Notes under the pieces: model-generated
Told to the model about the DNA's origin: nothing
What the model saw: the letters and a program-made list of their open reading frames with translations, nothing else
Database searches by the model: none
Assembly: GCA_029706075.1 (NCBI GenBank)
Contig: JAINUG010000477.1
Span: 1 to 64,000, forward strand
Direction: 5' to 3'
DNA: 64,000 nt
Source: Aldrovandia affinis
Lineage: Eukaryota; Chordata; Actinopteri; Notacanthiformes; Halosauridae
Program-made: the position numbers and the translations under genes
In this document: piece after piece, positions 14,271 to 28,158 of the stretch
How the letters are laid out: the number at the start of each line of letters is the position of its first letter
Position numbering within the stretch: position 1 is the stretch's first letter

Positions 14271-15969
14271 GACGGTCGTGATGACTTAAACGTCCAGTGC
14301 CTTTTAAATAAATAAAAGCAGCTTGGTATTATAGGTGATATACTCCTGATGCACTGAGGCTACTGGATCTTTCTTCAGCATGCGCTGACGCTGAAAACCG
14401 GCTAACTGAATCAATGCACAGAAAAGACTGCTCAAATATGATAAAATAAATTTAAATAAATAAACATTTTCATCAGTACATAAAATTTAGCAAAATGCAT
14501 ATACTCATCTGGCTTTGAGCTATAGTACACTACGCGACATGACTATTATGAGTCGGAGGTTAGATTTTGTGACTTGAGCGTGTCGAATATGCAAATATCA
14601 TTTAAACCTTTATGTCAATGTGATATTACACAGCTGAACTACATGTCCACCTAATAAGGTGGTATATAAATGAATAATACCTTAGAAATATCATCTTAAC
14701 AAGCACTGATAACTACAACTTTTCTAACCAGTGATGGAAAGACAAATCATTCACATGAAGCAATGTTACACTTCTGATCACTGCCCTTTAATCATATCTT
14801 CTTTCATGTTGATCTATATAAACAAATAATTTAAACACGTCAACTGATCACATCACATCACCAGAATGCAGCAAACGAGGTGTCAATATGGAAAACAAAC
14901 AGATGCACAACGCTGCGCCACCAATGATGACAGACTTGGTTTAATGTTTTAAACACGCGTTACTTCCTGGTCAATTGATCATTGTTCACTGATTAAATCA
15001 GATTTAGTTGAGCGATACACCTCATGGATGGGAAATAATTTGAGTTCTGTTTATATTGAATTAAATTGTGACATGTTCATTTGCAATAAAATAAATGAAA
15101 CATAAATACATCGTTATTTACAAATACTTGTCAAAAAGTTATGAATATAGTTTTTGTGTGAATATTGTACGCTTTTTTGATTTGTTTATACATATGTTTT
15201 GGAGCTGGTAGCCCTCAAGCCATTTTTGGGAATCTTAGGTAGCCTCAGCTTTTAAAAGGTTGGTGACCCCTGTACTAGGGAGTAAAGTGGATCCCCTCAA
15301 ATTACATAATTAAGCTTAACATTAGCAACAGCAAAGCAGCAGAAGCCATGGGGCGGTGTGCCAACACTACTGGTCAGGACTACTTACCAGCTTTAATGCA
15401 GAATTATGCCATTTGGGTGAACTATTCCTGTAAAAGCAGTGATCACAATTCATGATTTACAACCGTTTAGAAGATATATGTGAAAGAATGAGTGAAAAAT
15501 CAGCACAGTGATATGTGTTATAAAAAATGAGATGCAGTCATCAATGAACTATGGACATTTTATTCGTATTTTGTAAAATATGAGAAGATTGAAGGTGAAG
15601 ATTGTACTGTGCTGTATGAGAGCAGTCCTCGTAACTTTACCTTTCATATGGGTACTAATTTAGTTGCCCTTTGTACTTTTTCGATTGCACTTCTACATCT
15701 TTCCTGTAGTGAGGTGCCCAGAACTGCACGCAGTACTCTAACTGAGGTCTGACATGGGTATTATAGAACACCAATATAACCTCCTTTGATTCATACTCCG
15801 TACTTTTGGCTATATATCTCAGCATCCTATTGGCCTTTCTCCACTGCTACAGCACACTCCTTAGATGTGGAGACTTTGATCAATTACAGCTCCAAATTCT
15901 AATTGAACATATTCTTGTTCCCTATCTCCTCAATAAAATACTCCTTATATTTTTATCTCTAAAATAATA

Positions 15970-16110
15970 TATGCCATTTAGCAGACGCTTTATCCAAAAC
16001 AACTTACAGAAGTGAATGCATACATCTTTCAGTACAGTATATGTGGTCCCAATGGGAATCAAACCCACAACTTAAGTGTTGTCAACGCCATGCTCTACCT
16101 ACTGAGCCAC
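15970..16110 (-). mobile_element. tRNA-derived SINE (second family)
   Basis: On the minus strand it has a tRNA-like head (GTGGGTTTGATTCCCATTGG, B-box-like) and ends in AGCGTCTGCTAAATGGC. The same copy sits at 36,172-36,310 and 63,716-63,858 in the equivalent position of other units. It is absent from unit C near 26,930. Confidence 0.75.
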
Positions 16111-16154
16111 AGAAAACCACACATTTCTCACATGCATAACATTTAGCTATACTG

Positions 16155-16315
16155 AATGTCATGTATCCTTGAGCTAAAAAAGGTACTTAACCTGAATTGC
16201 TTCAGTAAATATATCCAGCTGTATAAGTGGGTTGTATGTAAAGAAATGTAAACTGTGTAAGTCCTCTGGATAAGAGCATCTGCTAAATGCCAAAAAAAGT
16301 AAATGTAAAATGTAA
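16155..16315 (+). mobile_element. SINE fragment lacking the tRNA head
   Basis: The body and 3' end match the 6,155 family (GGTACTTAACCTGAATTGC, CCAGCTGTATAAGTGGGTTG, GGATAAGAGCATCTGCTAAA). The tRNA-like head is missing, so this is a 5'-truncated copy. Confidence 0.8.
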
Positions 16316-16552
16316 AGTTTCAGATCGTCTGACAATTTAAAAAACTTCAGTACTAACATCCTATCAAGATCATTTATATAAAGAAGAGAAGAGGTCCCAG
16401 CACCGGATCCTGTGGGACTCCACTGCCAACCATGACAAGTTAGATGGGACTCCTCCTACTGTTTGTACTGACCTTGCAGCCAATTATGAACCAATTGTGT
16501 AACATCTCCTGTAATTCCTACTGAATTCATTTTTAACAATGGACCTTGGGCT

Positions 16553-16785
16553 GGCAGTGTAGTATAATGGTTAGGAGCTGGGCTTGTAACTCAAAGGTTG
16601 CTGGTTCGATTCCCACATAGGGCACTGCTGTTGTACCTTGAGCAAAAGGTACTTAACATGAATTGCTTCAGTAAAATATACAGCTGTATAAATGGATTGT
16701 ATGTAAAGAAATGTAAACTGTGTAAGTCGCTCTGGATGAGAGCCGTCTGCTAAATGCCTAAAATGTAAATGTAAATGTGGTACCC
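16553..16785 (+). mobile_element. tRNA-derived SINE, best-preserved copy
   Basis: This copy has the head with TAATGGTTAGGAGCTGGGC and GGTTCGATTCCCA, the full body, and the 3' end GTCGCTCTGGATGAGAG. It then ends in short GTAAAT repeats. It is the clearest member of the family in the window. Confidence 0.85.
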
Positions 16786-17030
16786 TGCCAATTGCATTTT
16801 GACAGTCCAAATATAGATCTTAAGCCTGGTTCATGTCAAAACACTTTGTAGCCTCCAAGAAGTCCAGGTGGTTTTTAAGCATGACATTTCTTTTTGCTAT
16901 CTGTTAAAAACTATTACATTTCAGGAATAATTCCAACTGGTCCCTCATAATACTCCCCAGTACTTCACATGAGCTGCAGGTTAAACTGACAGTGATTATG
17001 ATTCCATGATTATTTATATTTCTCATTTAA

Positions 17031-17245
17031 CCCATTCAGACCTAAAATGCCTGCTAAAAACGCCTATTAAAACCTAAGCAATTATTCTACACAACCTCTT
17101 AAAACCTGAGGGTTTTCTGGAAAAAATTCAAAAAAAGCCGACACCAACGTGCACTTCATTTCCCCCACGCCTATTTCAGCGAATCACAGCGCATTTCGTG
17201 TCGCAAAAATCAAGCGACCAAACGTCACTCCCAGGTCTTAATGGG
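17031..17245. mobile_element. piggyBac-type MITE (215 bp)
   Basis: TTAA lies at 17,027-17,030 and 17,246-17,249. The ends are CCCATTCAGACCT and, reverse-complemented, CCCATTAAGACCT. The empty site is visible at 34,580-34,590 and 62,140-62,150, where a single TTAA sits in the same context. There is no coding sequence. A precise TTAA duplication with inverted CCC ends is the signature of the piggyBac superfamily. Confidence 0.85.
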
Positions 17246-17434
17246 TTAATTTAAACATTTCATTAAAGTTAATTGTATCACTTTTTCAGTATTAATATAA
17301 TTTTGGACAGTACTGCCTCTTTTTCCATTTAATGTGCATTTTATATTGTACATATATTCATAGCCCCGCTCCCAAAAGCCTGTGGCTTGAATAAAGATGG
17401 TTTCACCAACACAAGCTAACATTAGCAACAAGAA

Positions 17435-19930
<2,496 letters not shown>

Positions 19931-22900
19931 TCTTCTCCCCTCAGTCAGTCTGCTTGCACCAGGCTCAGGAGGCTGTGCTAAGAAAATAAAAGGCACCTGA
20001 AATTAAAACATTTGGGTTGTACTATGAAGGTAGAATTACTTCAGAGAATGTTTTGCACTACATAATGCCTTGGGACAAGATGGGCAAATGGTGTCACAAA
20101 GCAGCCGTTTTTCACAGACAGACGCTTTTTGACTGACACAACTATTGTTTTGTACTACATCTATAACATTTACTTTCAGAATATATAATGAGCTAGCTAG
20201 CTAGCTGTACTGTCGCAAGCTTGCTTCCGTGAACCTCAAATTTTATTGATTTGAGCAAACTCCTTGGCTGAAAACAAGATTTGAGTGAAAACGCTGTTCA
20301 TTTTCCTCCATTCCCCAAATCACTAGTCAAAAGTCTGCCATTTATGTTAACTGGTTGAGTTACGGTACAGAATTATATCATAATTTTGAGTACCAAGTAT
20401 TAAGGTCCTAGCATTAAGGTCCATGTAGGAGTATTTGAACATCTCTGTTTATCTTAAAGACTAAGAAATTGTCCTGTTATCATTTCTAACCTGGCCCAGG
20501 TGTAAATATGTTAGAGAAACAATGTTTTAAAAGCCATAACTTAGCACTTAAACTTACAGATTAGCATTGCAAACCTGTCTCTCTATAAATTATAGAGGCC
20601 ATAATGCATTCTATTCAGGGGCATCATGCAGAATATTTAGAAGGGGCCACAAAGTAAAGCGGGGTCCGGCTTAGCTAGCTACAAGGTTAGGTATCCATAG
20701 CGAGCTAGCTACGAACACACCGTCATCTGATTTGAACATTAATAACATGATAGAAATTAAGGTAAATATAATTAGGGCATACTCTAACTGCTGGCTTACT
20801 AGTTTATGGTATTAAGCTAATGTTAGCTATTACCAGTCACATATTTGAGATAAGGGAGATTTACCTAGCTAGCTTGCTTGCTAGATGCATATTATTTATT
20901 AATAATGTTAACTAGGCCTACCAAGAACCATCGCCAAAAAAACTAAATGGCAAGTAAATATTGCAACGGCCAAGATCCCGAGTATAAACATATGCGTATT
21001 GACAGACGCGGAATTCCCTTGATAAAATCTACTGTAACTCGCTTAATTCTCACCAAATTTTCATTAAATTTGGCTAATTATAAACGTGAGAAATTTCATG
21101 TTTACTTTTGATACAGATTTTGAAACACAAGATAAGAACACGTCCTACATGAAAATGGAAACACCTCAATGAGCCTCTAACGTATTTGTGGTCGCGCTTT
21201 TCCCGCTCATTTTGGTACAACAATGGCGCAGTCAAGCTAAAGCAACCAGAGGATTTCACAACTTTCCCAAGACAGGCAGCTAAGGAGTACATGGATTCAG
21301 GCCCCAGTCTTACCAGCTGAGACTGCCAGCAAGCTAGATAAGCAATGGTTAGCTAGCTAAACTAATATATTCAGCGTGTGTTGCTGTATTATACATAGAT
21401 TTGGGGTTTTGCTATTGGTGTCCCGTCAACCCGGTAAGCCGTAATATAATGAACGTTAGCTACACATTTAGCCTGCAGTCTACTTTACCCTAGTAAATCT
21501 CTTGCTTGCCAGTAGTCTGAGCTACCTTGCTGTAGTAGGCTACGTAGCTAACTGTCTTGCTATTCTTAACTTTCTAATGTACAAACAGAAAATGTTAGCA
21601 GTCGTTACAAAATGTTGGAAGATGAATCGATTGCAGAATAAAACCTCAAGGTGGATAGCACGCAGCTAACGCTCGACACGGCTAACAGCTCAGCGCACTG
21701 GCTAGGAAGTGAACGTTACCTTAAAAATGGCAGATAAACCTCCTAAAAAATCATCTGTATTCCTTTATCTAGCTTAGTACGTTTTGTTTTTCAATGTGTT
21801 TAAACATTATGAACAACGTCAGTCGTGGAAAATAGCCAGGAATTGGAGGAAAAGCCCGTTCTGTAGCCATGTTCAGTATCTGACCACATTGGAAAGCTAA
21901 ACAGAAGCAACTCCACCTGCATTCTCTCTAAAAACCCTAATATGGTGCTGTGATATAGGCCTGTGGCCTCCATGCGGTCACACCAGTAACCAATGATGGG
22001 CGCAGACAAAGTAAACTTCTGGAAAACTTGCTACGCGTATCAAAGACATTACTATTCATCTATATGTTGGTTTATAAAGCACTTGGAAGTTTGGTACTTG
22101 ATCGGCTATAGTATTACAACTAAAATATATAGCCATACAAAACCTTTTAAGTACCTAGCCACTCGAATTAAGTAGGTAGCCACCTTACTGAATGGAACCC
22201 TAAGTGCATAATCAAGGACCTAACGCCGCTGGATATATTCACTGCTCCGTTGTGCAAACACTGCATTCAAAATTAAAATTAAACTCACCCCTGGGTTCCC
22301 GGTTTCCCGGTTTCCATGTAACTTAAAACACTGCAGCCTGAATTGTACTTGATCCGGCATTCAAAGCGATCTCGCGAGGCCATACTAATATGCAGACACT
22401 GTTTAAAAAATGAGGGTGCATTCCGTTTGTTTGTAGATATCTGCTCGCATCTCTTACTCGATTCCACAATTAAATGTTTTATTAAACGAAAAGTCCTTGT
22501 TCATTCATGCGCCATCTTGTATTGACGTCACGTTTTGCGTTGGCGGCGAGGAATCGCTTCTACAGGACAGACGCTCACAACCTGGAATACATGAAATGCA
22601 ACAGGCGCGCAGATGTGTGTGTGTCACTGTAAATACCAGGGCATTAACAATGTTAATGTTCATAATTAATCAGTTATAGTTCATTTAAGAATTGTATGGT
22701 TCATAAGATGAACCTGTTGTGTCTGTACTTTAGTTCAGTACTAATATATGGATGGCTAGTATCATTTGTTCGACACGGTATAAAATGAACCATCTTAAGG
22801 AAAGATTGGCTGAAGAAGTTTGAAGGTACTGGAGTTTCCCTGCTTTCATGAAAACTTTACCAACCTTGTTCAATACATTGACACCTACTAGTGTACAGAA

Positions 22901-22940
22901 GTGTAAGGACACCATGTTGCATAGGCTGCAATTTAATTTA
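19931..22940 (-). promoter_or_regulatory. 5' region of ZNF copy B: intron 1, exon 1 and promoter
   Basis: There is no protein gene. The region is a duplicon shared with 30,400-33,700 and, in part, with 45,900-52,600. On the minus strand, a donor GGGGTGAGT lies at 22,289/22,288, at the edge of a probable non-coding exon 1. Upstream of that are AAGATGGC (22,518-22,511, YY1-like) and the palindromic CRE TGACGTCA (22,523-22,530). The rest is AT-rich spacer with many GCTAGC runs. Exon 1 is inferred from conservation and splice signals only. Confidence 0.55.
22511..22530 (-). promoter_or_regulatory. CRE plus YY1-like element, ZNF-B promoter
   Basis: The full CRE palindrome TGACGTCA is at 22,523-22,530. 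An AAGATGGCGC motif begins 5 bases further downstream on the minus strand. The pair is repeated with the same spacing at 33,259-33,278 in unit C. Both motifs are typical of sites near vertebrate start sites. Confidence 0.55.
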
Positions 22941-23329
22941 AACATTTCATTCATTTAACTATAATTTTTTCAGTATTAATATAATTCTGGACAGTACTGG
23001 CTCATATTATATTGTACATATATTCATACCCCCACTCCCCAAAAGCCTGTTGCTTGAATAAATATTGTTTCACCAACACAAGCAAACATTAGCAACAGCA
23101 AAACAGCAGAAGCCATGGGGCAGTGTGCAAACACTACTAGTCCAGACTACTTACCAGTTTTAATACAGAATCATGCAATTCGGGTGAACTATTCCTGTAA
23201 AAGCAGTGATCACAATTCATGTTTTACAACCGTTTTAGAAGATATATGTGAAAGAATGAGTGAATAATCAGAACAGTGATGTGTGCTATAAAAATTAAGA
23301 CAGACACCAATGAACTATGTACATTTTAT

Positions 23330-23550
23330 TAGTATTTTGTAAAATATGAGAAGGTTGAAGGTGAAGATTGTAGTGTGCTGTATGAGACCTGTCCTCTTCA
23401 CCTTTACCTTTCATATCAGGTACTAATCTAGTTGCCCTTCTTTGTACTTTTTCAAGAGCTTCTACAGCTTTCTTGTAGTGTGGTGCCCAGAACTGCACAG
23501 TACTCCAAGTGAGGTCTGAAAAGGGAATTATAGAACATCAATATAACCTT
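23330..23550 (-). mobile_element. Old CR1 relic of unit C, first part
   Basis: The minus strand encodes FWAPHYKKAVEALEKVQRR, the CR1 RT C-terminal signature. It is split from its continuation (26,766-27,430) by the LINE at 23,551-26,765. Confidence 0.8.
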
Positions 23551-26500
23551 AGTTAGTCAGTAAATTATGACCCCTAGTCATAAGAGAAACCGAGTTTGCC
23601 AATTAAGGGCCCTCACCCGGGCTGGTGCTCGGCAGCAGTCGGGGAGGAGAGCCGGTGGGGCTTGCTCCACTGGCCTCCAACCCAGAATACTGCAGCTGAA
23701 CACCGAAGGGCTCACCACCAGTAAGATCAGTGTCATCGAAAAGCTGGCCTATACCTTCAAGGCCCTCGTCATCCTCCTCCAGGAAACCCACTGCGTTTCA
23801 GCAGACAAGCTAGTGCTACAAAATTTTGCACTAGCTGGGTCTATCCTGAGCAGGAAGCATGGCCTCGCCACGTTTGTCCACGAAAGGTTGAGCTGGACTC
23901 TCGCCGACTAATCTCCAGCTGACTCGGAGATTGAGTGGTTGTGCGTGGACGTTGCCGGTTTAAAAATCGTCAACGTCTACAAGCCTCCTCACTCGCGATT
24001 CACGCCAGCGTCTGTCCCGGTGTTCCCTCACCCCTGTCTTTATGTTGGCGACTTCAATTGCCAGCATGAAGACTGGGGGTACAACACTAACACACCTGAC
24101 GGAGAGAACCTGGCTGCCTGGGCAGCCAACAACTGCCTGATCTTGTTACATGATCTCAAGGGTCCAGCCAGTTTCTCTCCGGACGCTGGAATACTGGGAC
24201 TAATCCAGACCTGGCTTTCGCGAGTGTCGGCGTAGACAACCAGCTCCCTGACAGACGTGTGCTCGGAAATTTCCCACGGTCCCAACATCGACCATCGCTG
24301 ATAACCGTACCCAAACTTGTGGACATTGTCCCGAGTGAGCCGGTGAAGCGATGGAATTTCCGAAAGGCCAACTGGAAACGCTTCCGCCTCCTCACCAACA
24401 AATCCACGAGGTATCTTCCATCGCCTAATACCAACAGTGTGGATGAGGCATACCAGGACTTCTGCAGTGTGCTAGTGAAAGCGGCAAAAAATCCATCCCA
24501 CGTGGACGTCGCAATAGCTACAAACCATGTTGGGATGCGGAGTGTGAGAATCTTTACTGCGCCTTCCTCCGGGCTCCTGCAGGAACCGAGTCAAGCAGGG
24601 CTGCTACAGCCCTGTTGTCAAGACTCGGTCGGAGGAGACAAGAGCGCTGGGAGGAGGCCGTCAATACCATCGACTTCTCACACTCCAGCCGCAAGGCATG
24701 GAGTATCCTGAACAACCTCACTGGCAGGTCAAGACACTCCCCTCGTCACTGCCCCATTTCTGCAAATAAAATCGCATCTCAATTTGTGAAAAATGGGGTA
24801 TACGAGGGTAAAGACCGCGAGTCATCACGACTCGTGGCAAAAGAAGTGTCTGACCTCTGGAGGGCCCCAACACCTAGTAGCGACAACATCTCCGGTGAAT
24901 TCACACCGGAGGAGTTCGCTACTGCCCTCCAGCACATAAAGCCAGGAAAAGCTCCGGGCCCTGACTCCATCTGCCCGGAGCTTATACTCCATGCTGCACC
25001 TGCTCTGAAGTCCTGGTTAAGAGCTTTCCTCTCTTCCTGCTTGCGCCAACTGAAGATCCCCAAAATCTGGAGAAGAGCCCTAGTTGTCGCGATCCCGAAG
25101 CCGAATAAGCCTGAAGGGGACCCTAAGAGCTACCGTCCCATCTCTTTGCTCTGCATCCCCTTCAAGATCCTTGAGCGTCTTATCTACGCCCGCGTCGAAC
25201 CGATTGTTGACCCACTGCTCCCCCGGGAGCAGGCTGGGTTCCGACGCGGGAGATCGACCGTAGACCAAGTCACTTTGTTGACCCAAGACATCGAGGACAG
25301 CTTCTCGGCCAAAAAGAAGGCTGGAGCCGTTTTGTCGATCTGACGGCTGCCTACGATACCGTATGGCATCGCGGCCTCACCTGCAAGCTGCTCCGCTTGC
25401 TGCCGGACAGGCACATGGTCAGAATGATCATGGAGCTTGTCCGAAATCGCAGCTTCACCCTCACCACCAGTAGCGGACAGCGAAGTAGGTTACGACGCCT
25501 CAAGAACGGCGTCCCCCAGGGATCGGTCCTGGCCCCCCTCCTCTATAACATCTACACCTATGACTTGCCTGACACAGTCTCGCGGAAGTATGCCTACGCA
25601 GATGACCTCGCGTTGGTGTACTCTGCTGGAGACTGGCAGTCATTGGAGGGGACATTAGGCCAGGATATGAAGACACTAGTGGCATACCTCCAGAAATGGA
25701 GATTGAAGCTCAGCGAGGCAAAGACGGTGTCGGCAGCCTTCCATCTTTACAACAAGGAGGCCAAACGTGAGCTCCGAGTAAATATCGGCGGAATACCCCT
25801 GCCATGTTGCGCTGAGCCAACGTACCTCGGCGTGACACTGGACAGGTCGCTCACGTTTCGCCGACACCTCGCGTCACTGCGCAAGAAGCTAACATCTCGT
25901 GTGGCATTGATGAGGCGACTAGTCGGGTCAGGCTGGGGCGCCGGGGCAAGAACACTGCGTACGGCTGCCCTGGCCCTTGTCTACTCGACTAGTGAGTACT
26001 GCGCGCCAGTATGGTGTCGCAGTGCTCACACCCGCCTCATCGATACGCCTATCAACGAAGCATTGCGCATTGTGACAGGATGCCTGCGTCCCACTCCTGT
26101 GGACAACCTCTCCATCCTTGCAGGCATCCAGCCCGCTGGGCTTCGCCGTGCAGGAGCCATAGCACGTCTCGCATGCCGGGCCATGGAGCCAAACCATCTG
26201 CTTCATGAAAGGCTCACTCTAACAGCTGAGCCTCCCCGGCGCCTCAAGTCGAGACACCCATTTGTGCCTGCCGCACGGGAACTCCTGCAGCAATGCAGCG
26301 ACCTCAATATCAGTGCGGCACGGTGGGTGGATTACACCTGGAGCACGGAGTGGGAGAAAAACACCTCTAGACTCCGTGACTTCATCCCAGACGTCGGTCC
26401 TCCCCCCATCGGGGTGGACCTGCCCGATTGGCGTGGGTGAGGCTTAACCGCCTCCGGACTGGCGTTGGCGTTTCTGCTCATCGATGCACAGATGGGGCTT

Positions 26501-26765
26501 GGCCTCCTGCGCGGCCTGCGAGTGTGGCGCAGAGGAACAAACCGCAGACCATGTCATCCTGGATTGCCCGATTTATCGGGCACCCAATGGGATCCATGGT
26601 CTGTCGGTTTTGGATGACGACACGGTGACATGGCTGCTGGAGGTGTGCCCGAAATATAGCCTGGGTGAACCCCCTAGGCTTGAGGTGGTAAAGGATAGCC
26701 CTCGGCCCCGAGCCTAGGGGAGCAGGAAAAAGAATATACCCAAACGACGAAGAAGAAGAAGAAGA
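23551..26765 (+). mobile_element. I/Nimb-like LINE with 11-bp TSD
   Basis: The TSD AATATAACCTT lies at 23,540-23,550 and 26,766-26,776, and the 3' tail is (GAA)n. Coding order is an endonuclease (LQLNTEGLTTSKIS at about 23,690; LLQETHC; VGDFNCQHEDWGYN; a later SQHRPSLI), RT ([48 protein letters not shown] at about 25,595), then a C-terminal knuckle CAACECG...H...C at about 26,510-26,560. ORF1 is absent. Disruptions are few: a stop at 23,909, frameshifts near 24,185, 24,540 and 25,331, and another near the end at about 26,430. It inserted recently into an old CR1 relic. The I/Nimb clade name is from motif memory. Confidence 0.85.
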
Positions 26766-27430
26766 AATATAACCTTCTTTGAGTCATACTCAGTACTGCT
26801 GGCTATACATCTCAGCATCCTGTTGGCCTGCTACAACACACTGCTTAGATGTGCAACTACACCTCCAAATTCAAAATGAACACATTCTTGTTCCCATCTC
26901 CTACAAAATACTCCTTATACTTTCATTTCTCACACGCATAACTGCACATTTAGATACATTGGATGTCATCTTGGATTACCTTATTCGATTCCAAGTTTCA
27001 GATCGTCTGCAAACGGAACTATTTTACCACTAACATCCCGATCAAGACCATTTATGTAAATAAGGAAGAGCAGAGCTCCTAGCACCGATCCCTGTGGGAC
27101 TCCACTGCCAACCGTGATGAGGTAAGATAGGACTGCTCCTACTTTTTGAATTCGACCTTGCAGCTAATTACAAACCAACTGTGAAACATCTCCTGTAATT
27201 CCTACTGAATTCATTTGAACAATGAGTGTCTCATGTGGTAACTTGTCAAATGCTTTTTGAAAGTCCAAATATATAATATCATAAGCCTGGTTCAAATCAA
27301 AACACTGTTAAAATACTATTATATTTCAGGAATAATTCCAACTGATAATTCCAATAATTCCAATACTACTTCCCAGTATTTTACAGGAGATGCAGGTTAA
27401 ACTGACAGTAGTTCCTGGGTCAGTACAGTC
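26766..27430 (-). mobile_element. Old CR1 relic of unit C, second part
   Basis: Minus-strand RT remnant: the sequence at 27,236-27,275 encodes a DFQKAFDKL-like block, and CCTGTGGGACTCCACTGCC at about 27,090 matches 36,480 and 16,408. It was continuous with 23,330-23,550 before the I/Nimb-like insertion. Confidence 0.75.
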
Positions 27431-27741
27431 CCCTTCTTATATATTGAAATTATACTAGCTTGCTTCCACGCATTTTGCCTTATCTCTCATCTCTGACTAT
27501 GAGCAAGGCTGTAAGGCAGGCTGAGTGGGTGAGGAGCTCATATTCACAAGCTTGTCTTATTCAACACCTATTAACCTACATCAGTAACTTTGGTGAAACG
27601 TGTAATAACACATAACACAAAGGTACAACACTGAGGTTCAGGTATGGTACGCAGCTGCCTGCAATGATGTCTATCGCTGTATTAATGCACTGTTCTCTTG
27701 CGTGAACTATGATTGTTCCCACCATGTACTTATGCACATAT

Positions 27742-27801
27742 TGTAAGTCGCTCTGGATAAGAGCGTCTGCTAAATGCTTAAAATGTAAATGTAAATGTAC
27801 T
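27742..27801 (+). mobile_element. SINE 3'-end fragment
   Basis: Only the 3' end is present (GTAAGTCGCTCTGGATAAGA, then CTGCTAAATG and GTAAAT repeats). It belongs to the 6,155/16,553 family. Confidence 0.75.
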
Positions 27802-27967
27802 GATGTTTCGCCATATTAGCGAACACGTACTGCTGCTCTCCATCACTGGCCAGGTAGGTTGGTTACCAGTCCAAACTAAAAAGCCAAATTGCAATCCAAG
27901 TAGCTTTCCAAATACACCAAACAGAGATCCAGCACGGTGTGGGGTCTCGAATTCCAACTTTGAGCAC

Positions 27968-27973
27968 TTTATT
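27968..27973 (-). terminator. Polyadenylation signal of ZNF copy C
   Basis: AATAAA on the minus strand lies about 185 nt after the stop codon of copy C. The flanking sequence is conserved at 37,183-37,188 downstream of copy D. Confidence 0.6.
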
Positions 27974-28158
27974 CTGATTCTCACTACATCCACCCCTTTC
28001 CCTGAATGGTACTTCAGCTAAGTGAGCACAGGTGGGTGCAGCTTTTATACTGAGTAAACAAGCAGATCTGCTTCAGGTGTGCTGGCTCGGGGTGGGCATG
28101 CGACAGTTCCAGGCGGCTAAGGACTGGAGCCAACGAGCTGGAGGACACAGCTCATCGA

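Larger units (their letters stand above)
8248..15272 (+). mobile_element. hAT DNA transposon (hAT-1), carries nested CR1
   Basis: The left end starts CAGGGGTCTGCCAACC. The right end, reverse-complemented, starts CAGGGGTCACCAACC, giving imperfect hAT-type terminal inverted repeats. Inside are two separated pieces of a plus-strand transposase (9,391-9,741 and 13,665-14,270), with a CR1 LINE between them. The AT-rich sequence at 14,270-15,200 has no coding content and is the element's 3' non-coding part. The flanks do not give an 8-bp TSD: the left is CCTCTGCG and the right is TACTAGGG. They match two different places in the ZNF unit, so a deletion or recombination happened at this element. Confidence 0.75.
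15273..17030 (-). mobile_element. Old CR1-like LINE relic in ZNF unit B
   Basis: Read on the minus strand, the sequence around 15,620-15,850 encodes a decayed CR1 RT C-terminus (LEYC-like, then FWAPHY-like). Positions 16,370-16,960 hold more upstream RT sequence (CCTGTGGGACTCCACTGCC and similar). The same relic occurs in unit C (23,330-23,550 plus 26,766-27,430), unit D (35,850-36,740) and at the window end (63,390-64,000), so it was present before the units were duplicated. Three SINE insertions lie inside this copy. Confidence 0.7.

Noticed and set aside
21074..21292. Minus-strand 72-codon frame conserved at 31,893-32,123
   Set aside because: The conservation follows the whole duplicon, including non-coding parts. 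There are no codon-specific signs, and the third copy at 49,500 breaks it.
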